This document shows, piece by piece, positions 31,167 to 42,749 of a stretch of 64,000 nt of DNA. The translations under genes were made by a program, and so were the position numbers. The stretch lies in contig NC_134138.1 of NCBI RefSeq assembly GCF_033958435.1, positions 189,197,298-189,261,297 on the forward strand, read 5' to 3'. This DNA is from Carettochelys insculpta (lineage: Eukaryota; Chordata; Testudines; Carettochelyidae). The notes under the pieces are model-generated. The model made no database searches. It was not told where the DNA came from and worked only from the letters and a program-made list of their open reading frames with translations. Position 1 is the stretch's first letter. Each line of letters begins with the position of its first letter.

Positions 31167-33149
31167 CTAATAGTTATCATCCCTTCTACCCTGTCTTCTC
31201 CCAATCTGACTTTATTCCCCTCCTATGCTGTCCATTCACATACACCCTGCTCCATCTCTATCTGCACTGCTCACATACAACTCCATTCCCAGTTGTTCTC
31301 TCTGTCTAATCCACCACATATGTTCTATCCCAGCTTCTATTGCTGTTACCCTGCTGCTCTCATACCTGTCCCTGACTTCAGTCCCTGGGTTTTCCACCAT
31401 TCGTAGCCTTTATCATCTCCCCACCTTAGCTTCTGTCTCTGTCCTCTATGTCTCTGTTTCCTCCTCCACCCTCCATTCCTCAGTTCTCTGTATTGGAATC
31501 AGATTGCTTCCCCATTCTTCACGTTGCCTGGGCATCAGTGGTTGTGGGGCACTGAGACCACAAGAGAGACACTCAAGGCTTATAGGGACCACCAGCTTCC
31601 AGAATCAGTAACTGGGAAAGGGAAAGGCTTGTCCTCAGGCCATGAAACCTTTCGGGTGGAGTAGCCCACTGTTCTGTGGAGACATGAGGTGCTCTGTGAG
31701 CATGGAAGATGCCTAGTACAGATAGAATCTTCAGAGAATTTAGCTGCAGGATTCTGACAAATCTCCCCCTGCACATATGCAAACTGACTTTTTTTTTTCA
31801 AAAGTTGGTCAAATTTGGGTGAATTTTCATAACAACAAAAGGGGCACCCTGACACCAGTGGGCTTCCTGCCACCAAGGCATGTCAGTGTAAGAGGTTCTC
31901 AATGAAATCATTGTGAGAATTTGTTTATATGGGCAAACCAGTTGTTGTTTCTGATGATGTTCTTGGAGATGGCTGAACTGGTTTGGTTGAAACTTAAATA
32001 AATTCAGCCTGAATAAGACACTCATCTGGGAGAATTCCAGTCTCAGTGGTTAAAGTGTAACAACATTATAAGTCCCTGAAAACACTCTCATAAGAGAAAG
32101 TGTTAGGCAGCACTTTAACGTCAGGTATTGCTACTAGTCTGCCCAAAACAGATGGATTAAGGCCCGAAGGCATGATTTTTCTGGAGTAACTGCGAGTAAT
32201 TCCACTGAAATCAGAGGGGAAGGTCGCACTAGTGTTCCACTGTTGTGAGATCTGAATCAGGCCCTTACGCAGGAGTGGTGATGGGGGTGGGAGGGTGGGA
32301 GGGAGGGAATGGAGGCAGGTGTCCCAGGGCCTGCTGCTTCAAAAGGAGCAGTGGTGGCTAGATCCCTGGCCCTTTACATTGCTGCCCAGGGACCTGGAAA
32401 GCCTGTTGGCCCTACTGCCCTTATGATATAGTTTCTGAGTGTACTTTTTTTTCTCCCCAAAAGGACAAGAAATATAGTTTCGTTTTAATTCTATATCCTC
32501 AGGGCCAGTGGTTTCCAAAATGCACATATTGAGAACTCTGTTGCTGAACCTCAGAAATGGGGGTGGGGAATGCACAACTAAATGAACGCCTCGGAAACAG
32601 AATTTTAACACTCTCACCTGCATGACAGTGTGCCCTTAAATAGGAAGTGCCTTAGCAAGAGAAGGGGCGTGTACGCATATTGCTGTTTTTAAGAAAAGTA
32701 TTTTCCCAACTTAGGGATGATTTCATAGTTCACAAGTGGTAGGATGAATTAAAGCCACAAGTGGTTTTGCATAAAGTCCTATCTCTTTATTAAATGATGA
32801 GCAAAAATATAAATGATTAAAGAGAAAGAGGAAATGTTGTTTGACTTTTCCAGGTTGATGGAAATATTTTCAGGAATAGGAGGAAATGAATGAAAATGTT
32901 TGAAATTTATTTGGAGCAAGATTGTGTTTTGAAACAACTTCTGCTTTCTTCATTAATGTGTCAGCACATGGTAATAGTATAGAAAATTTTGCTTTTGCCA
33001 TCATTATATGACTCTGACATGCTACTGCTTCCAAAAACATGTTTAATCTTCTTCATTCTGGCCTCAGAAAGAAGTGTAGGTCTCAGCCTTGTCCTAATGC
33101 ATTTTGCAAACACATTCCTTATTGCAAATTGCTAACTCTGATGTATACA
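31167..33149. other. Gene-free stretch
   Basis: 31200-31460 is pyrimidine-rich. 32280-32330 is a G-rich tract. No gene was found. Confidence 0.5.
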
Positions 33150-34815
33150 AATTCCAAGATCTGTTTCAAAGGGTTATAAGGAATATCCAGCAGGTATTTC
33201 TCAAGGACAGCTCAGGCCAAACCAAACTAATTTCCCTCCTTTCAGGGTTACTGGCCTAGTGGAGAGTGAGGGAGAAGGAGATATGACATTTTTGATTTTA
33301 GTAATATCTCTGACACAGTTGCGTATGAGATTCTCTTAATCAAATTAGGGGAAAATGGTCTGGATGAAATTACTATAAGGTGGGATGCACAACTGGCTGA
33401 AAGACCATTGTACATGGTTCCCACTGATAGCAGAGTGGCCTAGTGGCGTGCCTAGAGGGCCGAGGTGTAGCTCTTCAGCCAAAACTGTAGAGACAGCAGT
33501 ATTAGTTTGGGGAGTGGCCGTGAGAGTCTAGTTTTCCCCTCCTAAAGCGGGAGGTGGATTCTCCCCCTTGTTGCCTGGGGGTGGGTTTGGAGGCTACATC
33601 CTCTGGAGGCCAACCAGGTGGCAGCTCTGGCTCAGGCCCTGCATGTGTCAGGGCCGGCTCTCACCTCTTGGCTGGTTCAGCCCTGAACTGGTCTAGCTTC
33701 TCTCTCATGCAGCCTTCTAGCCTGACGCTGGCTGCAGGTGAACCAGGGTGGGGCTAATTGGGTAAATAGGCTCTGTTTAGACCCTGCCCTGCTTGGTCTT
33801 CCTTTCACCCTCTTGCAACCAGGCTCAAAGTAGTTATCAACGGTGCACTGTCAAATAAAAAGGTATAGCTAGTGAGGTCCTGCAGCAGTCAGTCTTGGGT
33901 TTGATACTATCTAATGTTTTTATTAATGGGTTGGGAAAGGAAGTAGAGGGTATGTTTATACAACTTGTGGATGACACTGTGCAGGGAGGGCTTGCAAGCA
34001 CTTTGGGTGGGAGGGACAGGACTATAATGCAAAATGATATTGACAAATTGGAGAATTGCTCTGAATCCAGCAAGAAGTTAAATAAAACAAGTGCCAAGAA
34101 CGTAACTTAAAAGGAAAAATCAAATGCACAACTACAAAATTTGGAATAACTGATCTGGTGACAGCGCTCAAAAGGATCTGGGATGTTATAGGGGTCACAA
34201 ATTGAATATGTGTCAACATAGTGGTACAACTGCAAAAAAACCCAAAAATTAAACCCTAATGTTATTTTGGGGCATATTAATAGAAGTGTGTTCTACTGTA
34301 ATTTGGTGTTGGTGATGCTTGAGCTGGAGTACTGTGTCCAATTCTGGGTGCCATACATTACGATATGAAGAAATTAGAGAGAATACAGAAGAAAGCCATT
34401 ATGATGAAGACCTGACCTGTGCAGAATGGTTAAAAGAACTGGGCATGTTTAGTCTTGGGAAAAAACTGAGAGTGACCTAATAAGTCTCAGTTATGTTAAA
34501 GGCTGTTATGAAGAAGACTAAGATGAATTGTTTTCTATGTCCACTGAAGATATGACAAGAAGATATGAGCTTAATCTGCAGCAATGGAGATTAAGGTTAG
34601 ATTTTAGGGAAATCTTTTTAAAGTAGGGTTAAGTGCTGGAACAGGCTTTCAATGGAGGTTATGAAATCCCCATCATTGGAGGATTTTTTACAAACAGGTT
34701 TGACAAACATCTGTCATGGTGGTCTAGCTTTACCTGGTCTTGCCTCAGCTCAGGGGGCAGGATTGATGACTGCTCAAGGTTCCTTTCAGCTCTACATTTC
34801 TTTGATATTACGAAG
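33150..34815 (+). mobile_element. CR1 LINE 3' portion, 5'-truncated
   Basis: An unmistakable amniote CR1 in plus orientation. Coding relics include DISDTVAYEILLIKLGENGL (reverse-transcriptase block before the active site), then after an interruption the nucleotide blocks GAGGTCCTGCAGCAGTCAGT, GATGACACTGTGCAGGGAGG, CTGGAGTACTGTGTCCAATT and the 3' UTR ending AGCTCTACATTTCTTTGATA near 34810. The pol frame is broken by many stops and indels. Positions 33410-33822 hold a non-CR1 insertion. The 5' end is truncated, as is usual for CR1. Confidence 0.9.
33410..33822. repeat. Insertion splitting the CR1
   Basis: CR1 sequence stops after GGGATGCACAACTGGCTGAAAG and resumes at CTCAAAGTAGTTATCAACGG, which are adjacent in CR1. 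The roughly 410 bp between is GC-rich from 33540 to 33760. I see no terminal repeats that identify it. Confidence 0.6.
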
Positions 34816-35221
34816 CTTAATGGCTCAGAAAACTGTTACACAGTCAATAGATCTATTTCTGGCTAAAAATTCATTTGTAACAGGAGCCGTAGGTAATTAC
34901 TGAAAGGCACAAAGTAGAACTATAAAAAGGCAGGAGAACAAAACAAAGACTCTGAAGAATTGCATATACTTTTGTCATTGCCTCCATCTCCCAGGTACAC
35001 CCACCAAAGTAAAAGTAGCCGTCACATCTTTACAGATAGTTGATAGGAACCTGAGTTTTGAATGGGAGGCCATCTTAGAATGTGGAAGCTTTCAGATGTG
35101 AACCAACACTTTATTTATTTAGACAGGCATTAAATGTGATCGGTGGAAGGTGCTGTCATTTGGAGCGGTTGAATGGCGTTACTGCCACCTTAGCAAAGGC
35201 TGCTAGGTTATTTAGGTGCTT
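34816..35221. other. Gene-free stretch
   Basis: Nothing recognised. Confidence 0.4.
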
Positions 35222-35292
35222 GAAAGCTTGCCTTTCTTATTCACAGAAAGTGATCTAATAAAAGATGTTACCTCACCCATCTTGTCTCTCTA
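35222..35292 (+). repeat. Penelope-like repeat fragment
   Basis: GAAAGCTTGCC, then ATTCACAGAAAGTGATCTAA, AAAAGATGTTACCTCACCCA and CTTGTCTCTC match another abundant reptile repeat tail. The family's upstream CTGAAGA box and helix II are missing here, so only the GAAA side of the putative hammerhead remains. Confidence 0.5.
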
Positions 35293-35300
35293 CTACATTA

Positions 35301-35795
35301 TGGATTGTACCTCCCTGGTCCAGCACTGCTGGGACCTGACCGGTCCCAAACGAGAGAAATTTGCTGGACCAGGGGAGGTTCCCTGCCACCAGCACCCAAC
35401 TGCCTTCTTATAGCTGTCTTATTTTGGTTCCTCCAATGGCCTGTCTGGGCTCCTTGCCCAGCTGCTGCTGGTGTCCTGGTTATCCCAGGCTCTGGCTTCT
35501 TGCCTGGGGGCTCCAGCTGTGCCCTGACCCTGCGCTGTTGAGAGACTCTGGTCCAGGCATCACACAGGCTCCAGCACCAGCCCCAACCCTGCACAGCCAT
35601 GAGGCTGCCACAGGCTCTGTCCCCAGCCCTGGGCTGCTGCAGCCCAGCACTGCTTTAGCCTGGCAGTCTCAGAGCTGCTGTGGGGCTCTGGCCCCATGCA
35701 GGGCTCCAGTCCTGCGCAGCCAGGGGGCTGCTGTGGCCCTGGCTCCAGTCCCTGGGCTGTCACAGGGTTTTCAGGGGTGTTTGAAGATTCAACCT
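35301..35795. mobile_element. Tigger-like MITE, 495 bp
   Basis: Flanked by TA (35299-35300 and 35796-35797). The left end TGGATTGTACCTCCCTGG pairs loosely with the right end in reverse complement, GGTTGAATCTTCAAACACC. Just inside the left end a palindrome, CTGGTCCAGCA with TGCTGGACCAG, is typical of Tigger-type MITEs. The interior is GC-rich and low complexity (GGCTGCTG-type words). Confidence 0.55.
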
Positions 35796-36252
35796 ACACA
35801 TTCAGAGACAGGCAACTGAAGCTATGGAACCTTCACTTGTTATTGGAGAGAAAAATCTCCTTTATTCACAGCAAATAACAGCTGTAGAGAAGTGTGACAT
35901 TGACAAAACTACGTGCAAGACAGGCGTGTAAGGAAGAGAAGTTACAAGGCGTCTCCAAAGATTAGCTTTCTTCTCCATGCTGTTTACAAGTTGAAATTTC
36001 ATTAGGAAAACCACCTAAATGCCAATAGCTATTGTTTTGATAATGCTGTGCAGTAGTCGATTGTACCACGCTCTGCCAAAACAATGACATGGTACAATAT
36101 TTGCGATTTTTATTTAAAACATTCAATTTATAGAATTTAAATACAATAATGAAGCCATGGGTGTAGCTAATTACTTATGTGAGTTTATACAGCAGTCACC
36201 ATCAGGGTCAACTTTTTTTCTTTTCAGTTACCCCACAATGGCAATGTAGGTA

Positions 36253-36501
36253 TGGTAGAACCCTGAGATACACACGCTCAAGTTGTGCATATCTCAGGTT
36301 AACACAACCCTGAGTGGTGGGGAGCTGGCGCCTGGCTCCAGGCTGCCCACTACTCAGGGGAGCCTGGAAGCTTTCTCCTGTTGGGGCAGCAGCCTGACTC
36401 TTGCTGACCCTGACAGGAGGAGGGAAACCAAGTCATGCAAAATTTGACTTACATGGGATTGCGTTAAGAATGCAACCTCCACGTAAGTCAGGGGTCTAGT
36501 G
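36253..36501. mobile_element. Tigger-like MITE, 249 bp
   Basis: Bounded by TA (36251-36252 and 36502-36503). The left end TGGTAGAACCCTGAGATAC pairs with the right end in reverse complement, CACTAGACCCCTGACTTAC. It is non-coding. Confidence 0.6.
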
Positions 36502-36503
36502 TA

Positions 36504-37725
36504 TTTTCTTTCTGTAATCAGGTTTGTCCCTTGAGGAAATGACCTGCTGTGGTTTTTGTTTTGTGGTTTTGTTTTCTGCTGAATGATTCAACTCGATAGT
36601 AATGTTGGATTGTGGATGGTGTCCTGTAAATGCGTGCACTGTTTTCCATGAAAGAGAGCTTATTATCCCTGAGGTCTGGGGCTGCAAAAGAATCTTGCCT
36701 CAGGCAAGTGATATATCTTATGGTTTTAAATGTAGTGTCATCTTTTTTCTGATTTCACCTTGTGCACGTGTTGTTTTATTGGAATGATGACAAAGAAAAC
36801 TAAGTGCGTCTCACGAATAACCAGAAAGTACACGAGCAGCATAGTACTTTAGAGGGAAGTGCTGTTTTTCTTTTGACAGACTGGCCTGTTTTAGAAAGAC
36901 TTGGTAGAACCTTTGTATCTTGGCCAATGTATCCTCTCTGAACAGAAGAAATTCAAATACTCAAGGCTGTATGGACCTGAACCCGTACCCATTCAAGTTA
37001 ATAGTAAGACTCTTTTCAACTTAAGTTATAGCAGGATTGCACCCTGTGTGAGCTAATTGGGAGCATATAGAATAATTGCCATTGTTGCATTTGCCAAAAA
37101 AAGTCATGTTAGTGGCAATGTTTCACTACTTCTTTTGAAGGGCCTTTTGATGTGCCTTGACTATAAAACATGCAAAATGCACGTCATGGTCTGTTCTCTC
37201 TTAAATTACATTAACATTCGTCCCTAAGGAATTACGTGTGACAAATTCTGGCCGAACTAAGTATTCAAAATGCTTTTAATGCCTGAGCTACTTTTCAGGA
37301 GTTGAAACCATCTTATATTTAGTGTTCGTAACTTTAAAATTACAGGAGTGAGTTACTTTAAAGGGAGGGTAAATTTCAAACCTCATTGAGCATTACAAAA
37401 TAAAGCAGGATTGAGGTTTCTGATGTCAGCCACAGATGAGTCATTCGCAGGCAGTATGTGTGATCAGAACATATGGAGAAGAGGGCATCTTCTCCCCAAT
37501 GCAATCGTAACTCAGAAGCAACTCAGCCATTTTTTCTTAAAATTCCCAAACCCACCTCAAGGCACTAGTTTAGCAAAGTTATGAGCAACTGAAATAGAAA
37601 AGTTATAATAGAAATTGGAATGCAACCAAATTGTACTACAATATGCGAACTCCAATATGCATAAATACTATTGAAAAGGACACAGTTATCCTGGGCACAG
37701 TTTTGTGAAACTGACATATATACTC
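36504..37725. other. Gene-free stretch
   Basis: AT-rich with nothing recognised. The same is true of 35798-36250. Confidence 0.5.
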
Positions 37726-37728
37726 CTA

Positions 37729-38164
37729 GGCTACATCTACACTAGCCAAAAACTTCGAAATGGCCATGCAAATGGCCATTTCGAAGTTTACTAATGAAGT
37801 GCTGAAATACATATTCAGTGCCTCATTAGCATGTGGGTGGCTGCGGCACTTCAAAATTGACGCGACTCGCCACCGCGCAGCTCGTCCCGACGGAGCTCCT
37901 TTTCGAAAGGACCCTAGCTACTTCGAAGTCCCCTTATTCCTATGAGCAGATGGTAATAAGGGGACTTCGAAGTAGCTGGGGTCCTTTAGAAAAGGAGCCC
38001 CGTCTGGATGAGTCATGCAGCGGCGAGCCGTGTCAATTTCGAAGTGCTGCGGCTGCCCGCATGCTAATGAGGCGCTGAATATGTATTTCAGCGCTTCATT
38101 AGTAAACTTCAAAATGGCCATTTGCATGGCTATTTCGAAGTTTTTGGCAAGTGTAGACACGGCC
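37729..38164. mobile_element. Palindromic MITE family A, copy 1 (436 bp)
   Basis: A full-length inverted repeat. The left half (GGCTACATCTACACTAGCC, then CTTCGAAATGGCCATGCAAA and TTACTAATGAAGTGCTGAAA) is mirrored by the right half around a centre near 37946. CTA flanks both sides (37726-37728 and 38165-38167), a 3-bp TSD of Harbinger length. There are no open frames of interest. Copies at 59655-60056 and 62710-63145 share the whole sequence. Confidence 0.85.
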
Positions 38165-38315
38165 CTAGGGTATACCTAGGCATAAAAAGCTGTGCATGTA
38201 CTAGCCAACCTAAGTTCCCTGAATCCAGCCATTGTGGGTGTAGGAGTCCTGGGACGCCCAGCCCTTGGCCTAGGGCGGGCGGCAACCAAAAAAAAAAAAA
38301 AAAAAGGGTTATAGC

Positions 38316-38535
38316 ACCAGCCCAGCCCCCCCAGTTCGGGCTGGGGCAGCCGTTCACAGTTAGAGTATGGGCCCAGCCCTCAGTTCAGGGCGGGGCAGCA
38401 GTTCACAGTTGTAACACAATCCCGGCCCAGCCCTCAGTCCAGGGTGGGGCAGCAGCACAAGGGTTTGAGCACAGGCCCAGCCCTCAGTTTGGGGCAGGGC
38501 AGCAGCATAAGGGTTTGGAGTGCAGGCCCAGCACG
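38316..38535 (+). repeat. ~54-bp imperfect tandem repeat, four units
   Basis: Successive units begin GCCCAGCCCTCAGTTCAGGG or close variants near 38319 (first unit divergent), 38370, 38424 and 38475, each followed by GGGGCAGCAG. Units differ by substitutions and small indels. It is GC-rich and non-coding. Confidence 0.7.
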
Positions 38536-38616
38536 GGCTTGCCCTGTCAAGGAGGGGGTAGGGGGTCGCAGGCCCTCCCACTCCACTGCGACCCGGCCTG
38601 GGGCCCTGGGGGTCGC

Positions 38617-39129
38617 TCACACACAACCACGGCAGTGGGGATCCAGGCCGCAACACACCGCCATGGGTTCGGGAGCGTCGTTCCCCGGGCCACTTCCTAC
38701 CTCTACCTCCACCAGGGGAAGGTTCCAGTCCATCTGGTCAGGGGGTCCTGCGGGGTCGGCCTCCTCCAGATCGTCCACCTTTGGGGGTTCTGGCCAGTCA
38801 GTCATGTCCACGTCATTGGGGTAGTCTGGCGGCAGTAGCGCGGTGGGCCCGGGGCAATCCTGGGCCTGAGGGCTGCAGTGGTCCACCGGAGCTCTGGAGC
38901 AGGCTGCTCCTGGGCCCTCGTGGTCGCTCACCCTCGCCGGTTGGGCAGCGTCCGGGGTTTCCTCCAAGGCGGAGGGTCTCCACCAGCGTGAGGGTCCTGG
39001 CAGGTCTGGGAAGTCTGGGTAGTCCCCCTGGGGCATCTGGATCTGTGGTGGCTCTGGGCTGTTGGGGGCTTGCTCCTTCAGCCTGGCCGAGCGGCGGCAG
39101 GCCCTCTGCCCCTGACGCCGGGGACTCAC
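38617..39129 (-). CDS. Hypothetical acidic, proline-rich reading frame
   Basis: A 170-codon minus-strand frame inside the candidate element. It is basic at the start (RRQGQRACRRSARLKEQ), then acidic and proline-rich (DYPDFPDLPGPSRWW, YPNDVDMTDWPEPPKVDDL, LVEVEVGSGPGND). It matches no domain I know. The composition, with evenly spaced D/E-P blocks, is less random-looking than other GC-rich frames here and could be a gag-like or linker fragment of a retroelement. It could equally be chance in GC-rich DNA. There is no splice or promoter evidence. Confidence 0.2.
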   Translation of the reverse strand: MSPRRQGQRACRRSARLKEQAPNSPEPPQIQMPQGDYPDFPDLPGPSRWWRPSALEETPDAAQPARVSDHEGPGAACSRAPVDHCSPQAQDCPGPTALLPPDYPNDVDMTDWPEPPKVDDLEEADPAGPPDQMDWNLPLVEVEVGSGPGNDAPEPMAVCCGLDPHCRGCV

Positions 39130-39535
39130 AGAGGCCCTTCCTCCCTGCCCGGAGGCCCAGGCTTTAATGGGTCCCGAGCCCTGCCCTTGGCCCTTCTAGC
39201 CCTAGGCCCTGCCCTCTCAGGGGCGGGCCACTGGTGTTCCGGCTCTGGGCCCGCCCACCAGGGCCTCTGCGCAGCCTCCTCTGCCTCTGAATCTGCAGGA
39301 GGCCACACCGGCTCACTACAGTGGGTAATAACAGCAGTGAAGACGGTATAGTATGGACTTTAGAATGGACTGGTGAGCAAAGTGCCTGCTCAGGATCTGT
39401 CCCAGGCACGTGGGCCATCTGCACTAATGGCTGTGCAGTGCTGTTTCCACTACTTTTGTTAGCAGCACTAGCTGGATTAGAGCTACTTCAGATAGGCTAT
39501 CTCAAGCCCAGCTTTTGCTGGGTAGACGTACCCTC

Positions 39536-40737
39536 AGTGAGAGGTTCTGGAATCATTTGAGAGAACTTCAGTAGGAAAGGAACACAGGCACGATTTGCTG
39601 ATGTTTGGCTAAATATGCAAATACTATCAATTAGCTCTGTGGTTTTAACACAGGTGCCAGTCCTTCAGCTAGATCCGTGCAGGATCTCTGTGCCCATGTG
39701 GAGCCCCATTAACTTTGATGGGGCAGATGAGTCTCTCTGCAAAACTCAGATTGTATGCTGGGGGCCACCACCTGTTAAATATCTACAAAATAACAGCATG
39801 TCTTTTGACCATGGCTTTGCCTCCATAACCCTGTTACCACAACTGTGGCATTAAGCCAGTGAATGAAGAAAAAGAATGGATCCTTTAGTTCACCGTATAA
39901 AAAAATACATCAAGTGAGAGTAAATTGTGCAGCAGATAAAGGTCTTTTGGTGATATATTTTTGTTGTTGGAACTGGCCTCACTTGGTAATGTACAGTTTT
40001 TGTGAGCAATGTGCATTCCTGATAAATTTTAACCTGAAGTCGAGAGGTTGTTCCCACATGCCTGTCATCGTCTCCCCGAGGCTATAGATTGTGATTTCGC
40101 AGTGATTGAAAAATATAAATAGCAGGCACTTACAGGCATTTCATTTCTTTAAAAATACTTTGAGTAGGGAACATTAAAACCCAGTTTTCAGAATTGGAAT
40201 ACTTCCATCCATTAATCCCTTTGTAATCTCGCTAGCTGGATGTGACGGAATTGCTGTATGAATGAGGAGGTCTGTTTTATCCTTGAGAGAAAATAGAGAA
40301 ATCTGGATTCTCCTGAAAAGCCTCTCCATTTGAAGGAGAGTAGTATTTATAATAACTCATAGTAATTGCATTTATTTTTTACGAGGATGAGAAATCCTTT
40401 AATAAAATGGTCATCACTAATGTAGTGCCTCAGAGTTCTTGTACAGGTACATGTGTGAGGTTACTGTAGACAAGGGAGAATCCCTGATCTACCCACCACG
40501 ATCAATGCAGTGATGAGGTTAAGACATGAAACTACACCCTGTGGTCCAGGTGACTGTAGATGAGTGTTGTGGATATGGGGAGATTGTTTCTGGAGATGCT
40601 AGCTAGGGGGAAAGATATTGCAGGATGTCTGGGGGATTGCTCAGGTCAGAGGTGGTGGGAAGGTGCTGGGATGGATGAATACTTGTGTGTTGGAGGAAGA
40701 AGGCTGAGCAGTGCATTCTGGAAAAGTAGCTAGATGC
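39536..40737. other. Gene-free stretch
   Basis: Nothing recognised. Confidence 0.5.
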
Positions 40738-41069
40738 TTAAAGCTACGTCTACACATGAATGCTACATCGAAATAAGCTATTTCGATGAATAGCATCTAC
40801 ACGTCCTCCAGGGCTGGTGCCGTTGACGTTCAACGTCTACGTTGGGCAGCACCACATCGAAGTAGGCGCTGCAGGGGAGCGTCTACACACCAAAGCGGCA
40901 CACATCGAAATAAGGGTGCCAGGAACAGCTGCAGACAGGGTCACAGGGCAGACTAGCACTTCCGGGGCAACAGCTAGCCGCTCCCTTAAAGGGCCTCTCC
41001 CAGACACACTCAGCCTGCACAGCACGCGGTCTGCAGAGCCATAGGCACGCACACCTCGGCGAAGCAGTT

Positions 41070-41077
41070 ATGGACCC

Positions 41078-41110
<33 letters not shown>

Positions 41111-42420
41111 AGAGGTCCACCCAGCCGCACCTGCAGGAGCAGTGCTCGCCCTGTTCAATGCCATGCAGGAGGCAGCTGATCACCTTTTATTCGTGGAAGA
41201 GAAGCTGCCCCCAGGGGAGGAGGAAGCAACCCCAGAGTCTGCTGTCCTCCGCCCCCACCACCACACACGCCGCCGGCTGTGGAGCTACCCCACGAGCTCG
41301 GACTGGTGGGAGCGGCTGGTGCTCGGCGAGTGGGATGACGACCACTGGCTCCAGAACTTTCGTATGAGCCGGCAGACATTCCTGGAGCTCTGCCAGTGGC
41401 TCACCCCTGCACTGAGGCACCAGGACACCACCATGCGGCGTGCCCTCAGTGTGGAGAAACGGGTCAGCATCTCTGTCTGGAAGCTGGCCACTCCAGACAG
41501 CTACCGATCTATGGGCCAGCAGCTTGGCATCGGCAAGGCCACCATCGGGGCTGTCCTCATGGAGGTAAGAGGACCACGGGGAGGGGGAAGCAGCCCTGGG
41601 GGGGGAGGGCCAGACACACCCTGCACACCCCTCATTGGTGCTCTCCCGTGTCCTTCCCCTGCAGGTTGTCCGTGCCATCAACGCCCTGCTCCTCCACAGG
41701 CTCGTGTGGCCTGGGGACCTGGATGCTGCCATCGCGGGGTTTGCCAACCTGGGCTTCCCAAATTGCTTTGGGGCTCTGGATGGGACCCATATCCCCATCT
41801 GAGCTCTGGAGCACAGCGGAGGACGCTTCCTGAACAGGAAGGGCTACCATTCGGTGGTCCTCCAGGCCTTGGTGGACAGCCGGGGCCGCTTCCTGGACAT
41901 TTATGTTGGCTGGCCTGGCAGCACCCACGACGCCCGGGTATTCAGGAATTCGGGCCTGTGCCGCCGGCTGGAGGCGGGGACCTACATCCCCCAGCGGAAG
42001 ATTCCTGTGGGGGACACCACGATGCCCCTCTGCGTCGTCGCAGACGTGGCGTACCCCCTCCGGCCCTGGCTCATGCAGCCTTACACGGGCCATCTCACAG
42101 CCAGCCAGGAGCGCTTCAACACGCGCCTGAACCATGCGCGCCAGGTGGTTGAGTGCACTTTTGGCCGCCTCAAAGGGCGCTGGAGGTGTCTCCTCACCCA
42201 CCTTGATGTGGGCCCCACCAACATCCCCCAGATTGTGGGCGCGTGCAGTGCACTCCACAACCTGGTGGAGAGCAAGGGGGAGGCATTCTTTCAGGGCTGG
42301 GCTGTGGAGGCTGGCAGGGCTGACGTGGAGCCGCCTGCTGCCGCCAGTCGCCAGGTGGACCCCGAGGGGAGCCGGGTCCAGGAGACCCTGTGGGCCCATT
42401 TTGACCAGGCCGCGGGGTGA
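41070..42420 (+). pseudogene. HARBI1-like DDE transposase, one nonsense codon
   Basis: Exon 1 (41070-41564, 165 codons, donor GTAAGA) begins MDP plus ten glutamines and continues with WWERLVLGEWDDDHW, SRQTFLELCQWLTPALR and LGIGKATIGAVLME. Exon 2 (41665-42420, acceptor CTGCAG, stop TGA) carries the DDE core: FGALDGTHIPI, GSTHDARVFRNSG and VVECTFGRLKGRWRC, so all three acidic residues are encoded. An in-frame TGA at 41800-41802, directly after DGTHIPI (codon 211), ends translation between the first two catalytic residues. The context fits a CGA-to-TGA CpG transition. Otherwise the frame is open to the natural stop, giving a 416-codon gene. The exon 1 frame also reads on through the intron out of frame, which is not meaningful. 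Confidence 0.85.
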
Positions 42421-42524
42421 ACTCTGGCAGGCCCCCCACTGCACCCCTCCATCCTCCACAACACTCCCTGCCCCGACGCCCACACCACAGAGCTCCCAAG
42501 AGCACCCCCCCAACTTTTCTTGCA

Positions 42525-42530
42525 AATAAA
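42525..42530 (+). promoter_or_regulatory. Probable polyadenylation signal of Harb-2 transposase
   Basis: AATAAA about 105 nt past the stop codon, followed by a G/T-rich segment. Confidence 0.5.
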
Positions 42531-42749
42531 AATAGGCCTGTTGTTCTTGAAACCACAAAACGGTGAATTCTCTTATTACTACAAATTTATATATATTATA
42601 TGATAAATACTGGAACACAAGGAAGGGGAGAACTATTTACATGGGGGAGCAGGTATCATAAAATAACAGGGGTCTAATACAAACTATATACAAAAAAATG
42701 GGGATATGTACAAAGGGGAAGGGGGGCCACGTCCTGGGCCCCGCACCCC

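Larger units (their letters stand above)
38165..39535. mobile_element. Candidate 1.37-kb TIR element abutting family A
   Basis: The left end, AGGGTATACCTAGGCATAAA followed by AAGCT, resembles the right end in reverse complement, AGGGTACGTCTACCCAGCAA followed by AAGCT. It begins exactly where the family A MITE ends. The interior has an A-run (38287-38304), GC-rich tandem repeats (38316-38535) and a minus-strand open frame (38617-39129). Terminal similarity is partial, so the element boundary is an inference. Confidence 0.4.

Noticed and set aside
41565..42152. Continuation of the Harb-2 transposase exon 1 frame through the intron
   Set aside because: After the GTAAGA donor the frame leaves the conserved DDE reading; the spliced frame matches Harb-1.
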